Assembly: GCA_036522815.1 (NCBI GenBank)
Contig: DATDFC010000181.1
Span: 1-28,447 of the forward strand
Reading direction: 5' to 3'
DNA length: 28,447 nucleotides
From: AG41 sp036522815
Lineage (GTDB): Bacteria > Gemmatimonadota > Gemmatimonadetes > Gemmatimonadales > GWC2-71-9
Under the pieces are notes generated by a model. That model was not told the DNA's origin and did no database searches. It worked only from the letters and a program-made list of their open reading frames with translations. The translations under genes were made by a program, and so were the position numbers. Shown piece by piece: positions 14,388-22,137 of this stretch (position 1 is its first letter; each line of letters opens with the position of its first letter).

Positions 14388-15716
14388 GTGGTACGCACGT
14401 TCAGTCGAGCCTGGTCGGCAATGACGGCCGCGACCCTGATGGTGGCGGGCGCCTGCAATGAGCCGCACAGTCCCAAGGCCGTTGCAGACCTCGTGTCGCC
14501 CAATTACCCACTCGCCGTCAGCACCACTTCAACGGGGTTCGATATCGATTCAGACGGCTATGTCGTCTGGGTGGATAACCTCGAAAGCCAGCCCGTGAGC
14601 GCGAACGGAGTCGTCACCTTCAACGAGCCGTCCGGCCCGCACGAAGTGGCCCTGTACGGCGTGGCGGCGAACTGCACGGTGGGTGGCTTTAACCCGCGGA
14701 TGGTGTTCCCCGGCTCGGATCTGGTGGCGGCGACGGCCTTCACGGTGACCTGCAGGTCACAGGGCGACCTGTACGTCTCGACCAGCACGACCGGCGTCGA
14801 TCTCGATCCCGACGGCTACACCGTCACCGTAGACGGTGGCGCAAGCCAACCGATCGCGAGCAACGGCGCGATCTCGTTCACCGGAGTGGCGACGGGGAGC
14901 CACACGGTCGCCCTCTCCGGAATCGCGGGGAATTGCAGCGTCACCAGCGCGAATCCCCAGACCGTCACGGTGACGGCCGGCGCGACGACGGGGGCGCCCT
15001 TTTCGCTCAGCTGCGCCCCGACCGGGAGCGGCAGCGGCACCCTGACGATCGCGACGAGTACCACCGGCTCGAACCTCGACTCCGATGGCTACAGCCTGAC
15101 GGTTGACGGGACCACCAGCCGGCCGATCGCGACGAACGGCAGAGTCACCCTCGCCGTGGCGGCGGGTGCACATCCCGTCGCACTGTCGGGGGTGGCCGCG
15201 AACTGCGTCGTGGGCGGCGCGAATCCCCGCACGGTGTCAGTGCCGGCGGGCGGGACCGCCACCACCACGTTCGCCGTGACGTGCAACGCGCAGCTGCCTC
15301 CCCCCGAGGTGGGCGGCCAGGGCCAGATTGGTATGGGGCCTGCGACGCCCGGGGACAGCGTGCTGACTTTCGCCTTCGACCTGCGGGCCGACCTCACTGG
15401 GCGCTTCACCGCCACCGACTACGGTGACATCCATCCGTCCGGTACTCCGGCATCGATCACCACCGATCCCGCGACCGACCCCGCCACCTCGATCACGGCG
15501 TACCGCAACAGCTCGAGCGCCTGCGGTGACCCGAGCCGCGGAGTGGAGGTCGACGCGGTCGGCCGCGAAGACGCAGGTCAACTTGTCAGTTACACGGTGC
15601 AGCTGTGCGACAATGGACCGGCGGGGAGCGGCAGCGACTTCTGGAGCATTTTCATTCCCTCGGAAGGGTACGGGCACTCCGGCAGCGTGACGAGTGGGGA
15701 CATCGTAAAGCGGTGA
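14388..15716 (+). CDS. Repeat lipoprotein with D-x-D-x-D-G-Y Ig-like domains
   Basis: A 442-residue surface protein. The N-terminal 25 residues end ATLMVAGAC-NEP, a lipoprotein-type signal with Cys as the modified residue. Three tandem repeats of about 81 residues follow, each starting STSTTG.D.D.DGY.V.VD, passing H.VAL.G.A.NC.V...NP and ending in F.V.C. Two cysteines per repeat could form a disulphide, and the Asp-rich loop could bind calcium. The last 140 residues form a distinct domain (LTFAFDLRADLTGRFTATDYGDIHPSG...). GTG 14388 is preferred over TTG 14373 because GGAGG sits just upstream of it. The stop overlaps the next gene (GTGA). An adhesin or glycan-binding role is only inferred. Confidence 0.8.
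   Translation: MVRTFSRAWSAMTAATLMVAGACNEPHSPKAVADLVSPNYPLAVSTTSTGFDIDSDGYVVWVDNLESQPVSANGVVTFNEPSGPHEVALYGVAANCTVGGFNPRMVFPGSDLVAATAFTVTCRSQGDLYVSTSTTGVDLDPDGYTVTVDGGASQPIASNGAISFTGVATGSHTVALSGIAGNCSVTSANPQTVTVTAGATTGAPFSLSCAPTGSGSGTLTIATSTTGSNLDSDGYSLTVDGTTSRPIATNGRVTLAVAAGAHPVALSGVAANCVVGGANPRTVSVPAGGTATTTFAVTCNAQLPPPEVGGQGQIGMGPATPGDSVLTFAFDLRADLTGRFTATDYGDIHPSGTPASITTDPATDPATSITAYRNSSSACGDPSRGVEVDAVGREDAGQLVSYTVQLCDNGPAGSGSDFWSIFIPSEGYGHSGSVTSGDIVKR
14511..15284 (+). repeat. Three tandem ~81-codon repeats within the lipoprotein gene
   Basis: Units at about 14511-14753, 14769-15014 and 15040-15284. Each encodes TTG-x-D-x-D-x-DGY near its start and ends in a Cys codon after a Val/Leu-rich strand. 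The units are diverged at DNA level, so the duplication is not recent. Confidence 0.8.
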
Positions 15717-16939
15717 TTGCTGGTCGACTGCGCGCTGTCCGTGCTCAGGCGGTTTTCAACCCGCCTGCCTTAGGAGAGCGGTGGCGCGAGTGGCGGGGCG
15801 GCTATCCGGCAGACGCCGAGCACGAGCCCCATTTGGTCGCCGCGATCACCTGGCTTGCCCGGGCGCAGGACGCAACGCCGGACGGTGGAATCGCGCGCGC
15901 CTATAGCCTCGTCTGGCACCGTCAGTTCGGTCGCCGAGGCTGGGAGCCGGCGTATCCGGAGACCACGGGCTACATCATCCCGACCCTCTACGCTGCCGCT
16001 GCTCGCTTGGGGCGGCCCGACTTCGCAGCGCGCGCCGAGCGCGCCGCGCGATGGGAGATCGCGATTCAGCTGCCCAGCGGCGCGGTCCGCGGCGGCGTGA
16101 TCGGCGAGCCGGAATCGCCCGCGGTGTTCAACACGGGACAGGTGCTCCTCGGCTGGCTGGCGGCGTTCGAGGAGACGGGGGACGGCAACTTCGCCGAGGC
16201 GGCGTGCCGTGCCGCGCGCTACCTCGTCGCGATGCTCGACGCCGATGGGCACTGGCGCAGAGGGAACTCGCGCTTTGCCCGCCCCGACGCCACCCTCTAC
16301 AATACCCGAACCGCCTGGGCGTTAGCCGAGGCGGGAGCCCGGCTCGCAGTGGAGGCGTTCAGCGACGCTGCCGCCCACAGCCTGCGAGCTGCCGCCTCGC
16401 TCCAGGCCGGGAACGGCTGGCTGCCGCACTGCTGCCTTACCGATCCCGAGCGCCCGCTGCTGCATACGCTCGCCTACGCCATCCGGGGACTGCTCGAGGG
16501 CGGCCGCCTGCTGGGTGACGCGCGTCTGCTGAACGCGGCGGCGGGCGCCGCCCGGGCCCTCGCCGGCACGGTGCGGGCGGACGGCTGGATGCCGGGTCGC
16601 TATCGCGCTGACTGGTCCGCCGCCGTGCGCTGGTCCTGTCTCACGGGCCAGGCGCAAATGGCGAACAACTGGATCCGCCTCGCCCAGATCACGGGGCAGC
16701 GCGAGTGGCTCGAGCCGGTGCCGGTCGTGCTGGGCTTTCTCAAGCGCACCCAGAGCCGGCGCAGCCACGATCCGGGAGTGCACGGCGGGATCAAGGGCGC
16801 CTGGCCGGTGGGCGGCGGGTACGGGACGTACGAGGTGCTGAGCTGGGCAACGAAGTTCTTCGCGGACGCGCTGATGCGGCATGAGGCGGTGGAGGCTCAG
16901 GGGCTCGGCGCCGTATCGCCCGTTTCCGTTCTGGCCTGA
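15713..16939 (+). CDS. Alpha/alpha-toroid (six-hairpin glycosidase-like) protein
   Basis: A 408-residue protein made of repeated helical hairpins, as in (alpha/alpha)6 glycosidases, epimerases and polysaccharide lyases. Visible elements are PAYPETTGYIIPTLYAAA, VFNTGQVLLGWLAAFEETGD, LYNTRTAWALAEAGARL, HTLAYAIRGLLEGGRLLGD, WSCLTGQAQMANNWIRLA and AWPVGGGYGTYEVLSWATKFFADAL. There is no signal peptide, so it appears cytoplasmic. GTG 15713 is chosen because it overlaps the previous stop (GTGA). The open frame upstream of it belongs to the lipoprotein's shadow. Such proteins are frequent in exopolysaccharide loci, but I cannot assign catalysis. The 3' end overlaps the convergent acyltransferase gene by 43 bp. 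Confidence 0.8.
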   Translation: MIAGRLRAVRAQAVFNPPALGERWREWRGGYPADAEHEPHLVAAITWLARAQDATPDGGIARAYSLVWHRQFGRRGWEPAYPETTGYIIPTLYAAAARLGRPDFAARAERAARWEIAIQLPSGAVRGGVIGEPESPAVFNTGQVLLGWLAAFEETGDGNFAEAACRAARYLVAMLDADGHWRRGNSRFARPDATLYNTRTAWALAEAGARLAVEAFSDAAAHSLRAAASLQAGNGWLPHCCLTDPERPLLHTLAYAIRGLLEGGRLLGDARLLNAAAGAARALAGTVRADGWMPGRYRADWSAAVRWSCLTGQAQMANNWIRLAQITGQREWLEPVPVVLGFLKRTQSRRSHDPGVHGGIKGAWPVGGGYGTYEVLSWATKFFADALMRHEAVEAQGLGAVSPVSVLA

Positions 16940-17802
16940 GGGGGCGCAGCCCGCTGGCGCGGGAACAGGCCGCGGTCGGCCAGGGCGACCCCGGCGTCGT
17001 AGACGTCGCGCGCCCTCAACAGGACGAGCCGGACGCGCCCCACGCGCCGCTCCCGCCACGCGCGGCGCCGCTTCAACTCGGCGACCAGTTCCGTCAGGTC
17101 GTGGTCCAGGAGCGGGGAGAAGAGCCGTACCTGGGCGACGCGGACAATGCCGTCCGCGTCCTTCCAGCGGAGCGGGCACGCGGCGCGCGTCAACACGGGG
17201 AACGCGAGCCGCGGCTCGAGCTCCTCCGCCACGAAGTAGCCGAACGTCATCGTGTTGGCGGGCACGCCGGCGAGGAGAATCTTGCCGTCGTGCTCGAGCA
17301 GCCTGCCGTACGGCGTGTGCCGGCCGCACGGCGTGTCGGCCTGCTCGTGACCGGCGATGAGCGTCCCGGCCCGGTATCCCCACGCGGCGACGGAGTGTGT
17401 CGGATGGAGGCTGCGCGCCACGCCCGGCGCCCGGCGGAACAGCTCGGTGATCAGGCCCATCCGCGACATCGTGTGACTCGCATCGAAGACGGGATCCTTG
17501 CGCGCGTAGTCGATCGCGCTCCCCTGGAACGGAATGGTCGGCATCAGGAGGGTACCCGTGGTGCCGACGGCGTCTTGCAGCACCTGGATGACCGCGTGCG
17601 GGCCGCTCTGAAATCCAGAGAACCGATCGAAGGCGCTATGGACCATGAGCACGTCGCCCGGCACCACACCCAGCTGCCCCAAGGCGGTTCGCAGGTCCGC
17701 CGGCGTGAACGCGAAGAACGTCCGATGATAGGTGCGCAGCAGCTGCTTGAGGCGGCGTTTGACCGCCGGCGGCAGCGCCCGGCCGGCGACGGTGCTGATC
17801 AC
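16897..17802 (-). CDS. AAC(3)-family N-acyltransferase
   Basis: A 301-residue member of the aminoglycoside 3-N-acetyltransferase fold family, which transfers acetyl or other acyl groups to amines. Signature stretches are MVHSAFDRFSGF, GTLLMPTIPF, DPVFDASHTMSRMGLITELFR, RSLHPTHSVAAWG, HEQADTPCGRHTPYGRL and GKILLAGVPANTMTF. The conserved His residues in HPTHSV and GRHTPYG are those used by the family. The C-terminal 50 residues are a charged, unrelated tail. GTG 17802 is used because it begins 1 nt after the flavoprotein stop; an in-frame GTG at 17889 would overlap that gene by 86 bp. In a glycan locus it more likely acylates an amino sugar than inactivates antibiotics. Confidence 0.85.
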   Translation of the reverse strand: MISTVAGRALPPAVKRRLKQLLRTYHRTFFAFTPADLRTALGQLGVVPGDVLMVHSAFDRFSGFQSGPHAVIQVLQDAVGTTGTLLMPTIPFQGSAIDYARKDPVFDASHTMSRMGLITELFRRAPGVARSLHPTHSVAAWGYRAGTLIAGHEQADTPCGRHTPYGRLLEHDGKILLAGVPANTMTFGYFVAEELEPRLAFPVLTRAACPLRWKDADGIVRVAQVRLFSPLLDHDLTELVAELKRRRAWRERRVGRVRLVLLRARDVYDAGVALADRGLFPRQRAAPPQARTETGDTAPSP

Positions 17803-17803
17803 C

Positions 17804-19027
17804 TCAGTCCACCGCGCTCGCGACGACCAGGGGGCGCGGCGCCGCCCGCGTACGTCCCACTCCGCTTCGCGCGATCGCGCTGGCGACACGTCGAGCCGCC
17901 GCGCCGCAGCCCGCCACGAACCGGTACAGCGGACCGAACGCGCGCAGCGAAGTGATGCCGACGAAGTAGAGTCCCGGTATGCTGCTCTCGAACCAGTGGT
18001 TCAGGATCGGATTCGCACCATCAGTCATGAGCTGGGTCCGGAGCGAGGCGTGCAGCATCGGCAGTCTGTTGATGTTCACCCGGTATCCCGTCGCCAGGAG
18101 CACGTGATCAGCGCTCAGCCGCGCGCCGTTTGAGAGTGTGGCAGCGACTCTGCCGTTCGCCACGTCCACATTGGTCACCGTTCGGCCCTCGTGGAGCGCG
18201 ACCTTGCCCAAGACTCTGGTCCGCAACCAATCGTTTGCTCCGGGCGGGTAAATGGCGTTGTATCGGTCCTTCCATGATTGGGGGAACCGGTAGAACAGGT
18301 AGGGCCGGTGGTCCCACACCCAGTTGACCCAGCCAGGCGCGATCCCCGCGTCCGGGGCCAGCAGCCGTGCGAGCGCGCCGCGCGTTTCCGTCCGGTCGGG
18401 CGGGAGCCAGTTGATGGGCCGCCGCGATACGACCTGGACGGCGGCACCGGCCTCGTTGAGCAGGGCGGCGAACTCGACCCCGCTCTGTCCGCCGCCGATC
18501 ACGATGACGTCCCGCCCCGCGAAGCGGCGGAAGTCCCGATGCTCGAAGGAGTGCGAGACGAGTCCATCGGGGATGCTGGCGTACGGCTCCGGTCGATTGG
18601 CGTAGTAATACAGTCCCACGGCCATCACGACCGCCCCGCTTTCCACCTCGCGGCCGTCTTCCAGCGTCAGCAAGAAGCGGCCGTTCCGGTACTCGACGGA
18701 TGCAACGTACGTGTCTTCGACCTGTGGCACCGCCCGTTGCTGGAACCAGCAGCCGTAGTCGATGAACGCCTCGATGGGGAGCGGATAGACGCGGTCCCAC
18801 TGGGACTCTGCGAAGAAGCGTGCGAAACCATACGCCTGGCGCGGATCAGAAAGGTTGGTGGCCCACCAGTGTGAGCGCAGGAGCATGCCCCCGGGCATGT
18901 GCTCGCGCCACATCTCCAGCGTCTTGCCGAACACGGCGACCCGCAATCCCTGTCCGAGCAGATGCGCCGCCGTTGAGAGTCCGTAGGGTCCGGCGCCCAC
19001 CACGGCCACGTCGTAAACGGTTTTCAT
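17804..19027 (-). CDS. FAD/NAD(P)-binding monooxygenase-like flavoprotein
   Basis: A 407-residue two-dinucleotide-domain flavoprotein. The FAD site is VVGAGPYGLSTAAHL at residues 8-22. The NADPH site is VIVIGGGQSGVEFAALL, and an ATGYR motif (LLATGYRVN) lies near the C-terminus. This pattern is shared by flavin-containing and amine N-hydroxylating monooxygenases (SidA/ornithine hydroxylase group). Strongly conserved WREHMPGGMLLRSHWWATNL precedes the second domain. Oxidation of an amine or other heteroatom in a glycan precursor is a reasonable guess. ATG 19027 overlaps the ATP-grasp stop (ATGA), and the acyltransferase starts 1 nt after its own stop, so the three are a tightly coupled unit. Confidence 0.88.
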   Translation of the reverse strand: MKTVYDVAVVGAGPYGLSTAAHLLGQGLRVAVFGKTLEMWREHMPGGMLLRSHWWATNLSDPRQAYGFARFFAESQWDRVYPLPIEAFIDYGCWFQQRAVPQVEDTYVASVEYRNGRFLLTLEDGREVESGAVVMAVGLYYYANRPEPYASIPDGLVSHSFEHRDFRRFAGRDVIVIGGGQSGVEFAALLNEAGAAVQVVSRRPINWLPPDRTETRGALARLLAPDAGIAPGWVNWVWDHRPYLFYRFPQSWKDRYNAIYPPGANDWLRTRVLGKVALHEGRTVTNVDVANGRVAATLSNGARLSADHVLLATGYRVNINRLPMLHASLRTQLMTDGANPILNHWFESSIPGLYFVGITSLRAFGPLYRFVAGCGAAARRVASAIARSGVGRTRAAPRPLVVASAVD

Positions 19028-20232
19028 GAATGATCCTTCCGCACACGGGACGCGAACCGGTTCATCGCCTGGCGCGTGAAGTCCGTTGCGGCCCTGAATG
19101 CTGGCAGCGGATCGCTCCACGTGAAGTAGTCATAGGCCATCGGCTTGAGGAACGCGATCACGAAATCCAGCAGCGCCCGGATGGGTGACGTCACGCCGGG
19201 CCGCCCCCGCTCCCGCAGGGCGGCAAGCGTCGTCCCGATATCTCCCCCCAGGTGGCGCATCCAGCCGCCAATCCGATAACGCGGCACCCGCTCGATGGGC
19301 CCGCCGCTTGCCCATTGATACAGCAGATTCGGAAAGTCCACGCCGGCGCGCACCGCGACCTCGACCGATGCCGAGAGCCGCGGGTTGATCTCCATCAGGT
19401 ACGGCACGCCCGCCGCGTCGCGGCGGAACTCAACCTCGGAGTAGCCCTCGAGGTCGATCTCCCGCACCAGCGCCTCGGCCTGGGGCCCGATATCGGGCGG
19501 CACGGCGATGCTCTGACGTAGCACGGAGAGCCCGCCCAGGGGTGGATCCGTTCGCATGGCCCATTGTGCGAAGCGCGCGTACACCTCGCCGCCGGCATAC
19601 ACAAAGCTCACCGCCTCGCGTCGCCCCGTCAGTAATTGTTGGATCAGGGCCGCCCCTCCGAAGCGCGTCACCGTCGCGACCGCATCAAATGCCTCAGCGG
19701 GCGTGGCAGCGAGAGTGGCTCCGAGCCGCAGGCCCTCTCGTCCGTTCCACAACCAGGACGCGGAGGGCTTGACCACCGCCGGCAGCCCGACCTTGTTCAG
19801 CGCCAGCGGCACACCCTCGAGCTCGGTCACGACCACCCCACGCGGGGCTCGGATGCCGAGGCGCCTCGCGGTCTCCAGCGTCCGCTCCTTGTCGACGGCG
19901 ATCGCCAGCGCATCCTCGTTCCCGAGTGCCAGGCGGACCCGTGGCTCCAGTCGCGCGCGAGACGCGCGCAGCAACGCGATCGTGGCATCGCTTGAGGCGA
20001 GAAGCACACGCGCCCCAGCGCGCTCCAGCCAGGCCTCGAGGTGCGCCAGGTAGGGGCCCGGCGCATCCTCCGGTGGGAGCACAACCCGCTCCCGACACCA
20101 GCGAGACGCAAGTGCTGGAGTCTTGTGGTGCCTGCCCGCGGCCGCCACCCGCAGGCCACGCCGACCGAGGGATCGCACAGCCACCAGCGACTGCCGCAGA
20201 GACGCGTCGAGCACTAGCGCGTCGAATGACAT
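19024..20232 (-). CDS. ATP-grasp family ligase
   Basis: A 402-residue ATP-grasp protein, the group that joins a carboxylate to an amine (or similar nucleophile) through an acylphosphate. The N-terminal domain is ALVLDASLRQSLVAVRSLG... . ATP-binding strands include LPAVVKPSASWLWNG, and the metal-binding end has GYSEVEFRRDAAGVPYLMEINPRLS (quoted in part), with Glu and Asn in the expected MEINPR. The C-terminal extension GGWMRHLGGDIGTTLAALRERG is typical of ATP-grasp proteins found in capsule and exopolysaccharide loci. ATG 20232 is chosen, after AAGGGA. It overlaps the flavoprotein start and lies 80 bp downstream of the formyltransferase gene on the same strand. Confidence 0.88.
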   Translation of the reverse strand: MSFDALVLDASLRQSLVAVRSLGRRGLRVAAAGRHHKTPALASRWCRERVVLPPEDAPGPYLAHLEAWLERAGARVLLASSDATIALLRASRARLEPRVRLALGNEDALAIAVDKERTLETARRLGIRAPRGVVVTELEGVPLALNKVGLPAVVKPSASWLWNGREGLRLGATLAATPAEAFDAVATVTRFGGAALIQQLLTGRREAVSFVYAGGEVYARFAQWAMRTDPPLGGLSVLRQSIAVPPDIGPQAEALVREIDLEGYSEVEFRRDAAGVPYLMEINPRLSASVEVAVRAGVDFPNLLYQWASGGPIERVPRYRIGGWMRHLGGDIGTTLAALRERGRPGVTSPIRALLDFVIAFLKPMAYDYFTWSDPLPAFRAATDFTRQAMNRFASRVRKDHS

Positions 20233-20312
20233 CGTCCCTTGGGGGGGCAATAACCGGGCCGCGCGGGGCCGGCGCCCGCGCACCCGGGTGAGGCGTCCGG
20301 TCCGCGTCTACA

Positions 20313-22019
20313 TCACGCAACGGGTGCGGCGGGCGTGCCTTTGTCGCGCGGCGGATAGATGAAGCGCCGTAATCTGGCGTCGACCACCGTCAACCGATGC
20401 GCATGGCTCAGCATACCAACGCCGCGGATGTCGTTGGCCCAATTCGGCTCGATCGAGCTGACTTCCTCTTCCCGATACTCCGTTTCGCTCAGGGTGACCA
20501 CGCGGTTGATCTTGACGGCGTACCCATCCCCGCGGGAACTGTCTCGCGACGGGCGGTACAGTTGCCCGCGGTGCTCGAACAGCCTGCCGGCGGGTCGTGA
20601 GCGTCGCACGTCGGATATGACCGGATTCTCCGGGTGGGCCGTCCAGTGCTTGGTCAGCGGGGTATCGGCGTAGAACAAGAACAGCTCATCAGCAAGGGAC
20701 GCTCCCGGTCGTTCCCGAATATTTGTAAAGAGCCACCACTTCTGGCCGTCGCAATACAGTGTGGTGTCGACCGCCGTGACGTTCTCCATCAGGGTTCCAC
20801 AGAACGCCCATCGCGTTGGAAACTCCACGCAGCGATATACCTCCACGGTTTGGTTGGCGGAAGTTTCCGGAATCATGTAGTAATCCCCCTGCCACTCGAA
20901 GACAAAGGGATATGCCAGGCGATACGGGCGCGTGAGGACCGGTTGCGGTGCCGAGTAGCGTCCCGTGTCGTCCATTTGCATCACGGCGATGTGCCCGGTG
21001 CCTCGGTCGCGCAGGAACTCTTCGATGAAGATGTGATATCTCCCGTTCCTGTGCACGACGTGCGGATCAGCCCAGCACCTGTCCCGTGGCGGCACGATCC
21101 TCTTGAACCTCCACAGCGAGCTCGACAGCTCGTTGCGCAGGTCGAACAGCAGGATCCCTTGATCGCCGAACAGGGCGTCCGTCAGCTTCCGTGTGCCGTA
21201 CCGCACCAGGTGTTTGCCGAATGCGGCGACGAACGGCCGGTTTCGCGGGGCGACATACAGCCGATGTGAGTAGAAGCCGAGATGATTACGCGTCTCCACG
21301 CGCCGAAAGAACTCCGCACCGCCGAGTGCATGGAGCCGCTGCAGCTCTCGTGGCAGGAACGACACGCTCTTCCAGTAGCAGTTATTCTGATTGCGCCACA
21401 CCGAAAGCGGATCGGTCGCGGAGACGGACCTGTACAGCACGGTTCCGTTATCGAGCTCATCGTTCAATCTCTGCAATATCGAGCCGGTGACTGCGTGACC
21501 TTCGAGGACTTCCCAAAAGCCCGGCGGGCCCCCCCGGTTCACCTTGTTGTCGCCGTGATGATAGGACCACACGCCATATCTCGCGGCCTGCAAGATCCCG
21601 CCCCTCAGAATCCTGAAGCCAAGCCTCACGAGGACGTCAAGGTGATACGACCTGATCCGCTCTATGTCATCGTCGGCGAACCAGTCACAGTGTCGCGATC
21701 CTTGCGGCTTGACCCGAAGGACGGGCGCGTCGCGCAGCAGGTCCGTAGCGCTACGAGGTTCCAACGCTTCGGGGGCGGCCGTGAACACCCTGCCCGCAAG
21801 CCTGCTGTAGGCCAGATACAACAGGTGATTCCAGTTCTTCACGACCTTCGCGAACACCCCTCGCCTGCTCGGCGCGAACGAGTCGTTCAACACAATCAGC
21901 TGAATCCGGGCATACGCTGATTGTTGCAGAGTCGCCAGCACTTCGTAGGCCCACGCCGGGAGGGTGAAGGAATCCAGCAAGAGGCCCACGCGGAGTGCGC
22001 CGTTGCGGTCGTACGTCAT
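20313..22019 (-). CDS. Formyltransferase-like / beta-propeller fusion protein
   Basis: A 568-residue two-part protein. Residues about 8-200 resemble the formyl-transferase fold of Fmt and sugar N-formyltransferases: VGLLLDSFTLPAWAYEVL at the start, YGVWSYHHGDN, GGPPGFWEVLEG, TGSILQRLNDELDNGTVLYRS. His154 and Asp190 are 36 residues apart, exactly as Fmt His108 and Asp144, but the position of Fmt Asn106 is Ser152. Residues about 270-560 resemble the five-bladed GH43-like domain found beside glycosyltransferases (WADPHVVHRNGRYHIFIEE, YPFVFEWQGDYYMIPETSAN, TTLYCDGQKWWLFTN). ATG 22019 is used; the open frame further upstream crosses the divergent promoter and the flippase start. It may formylate or otherwise modify an amino sugar. 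Probably first gene of the tailoring operon. Confidence 0.85.
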   Translation of the reverse strand: MTYDRNGALRVGLLLDSFTLPAWAYEVLATLQQSAYARIQLIVLNDSFAPSRRGVFAKVVKNWNHLLYLAYSRLAGRVFTAAPEALEPRSATDLLRDAPVLRVKPQGSRHCDWFADDDIERIRSYHLDVLVRLGFRILRGGILQAARYGVWSYHHGDNKVNRGGPPGFWEVLEGHAVTGSILQRLNDELDNGTVLYRSVSATDPLSVWRNQNNCYWKSVSFLPRELQRLHALGGAEFFRRVETRNHLGFYSHRLYVAPRNRPFVAAFGKHLVRYGTRKLTDALFGDQGILLFDLRNELSSSLWRFKRIVPPRDRCWADPHVVHRNGRYHIFIEEFLRDRGTGHIAVMQMDDTGRYSAPQPVLTRPYRLAYPFVFEWQGDYYMIPETSANQTVEVYRCVEFPTRWAFCGTLMENVTAVDTTLYCDGQKWWLFTNIRERPGASLADELFLFYADTPLTKHWTAHPENPVISDVRRSRPAGRLFEHRGQLYRPSRDSSRGDGYAVKINRVVTLSETEYREEEVSSIEPNWANDIRGVGMLSHAHRLTVVDARLRRFIYPPRDKGTPAAPVA

Positions 22020-22137
22020 GGCGGCGGCGCCATTCAGCAAACGCGATGCCGAGCCGCGACAAGTGCGAACGTCGATACACCTGTGGCACACTCGCAACGC
22101 CAGCGCACCCGAGCGCCCCCGTTCGTGAGGACGAACC

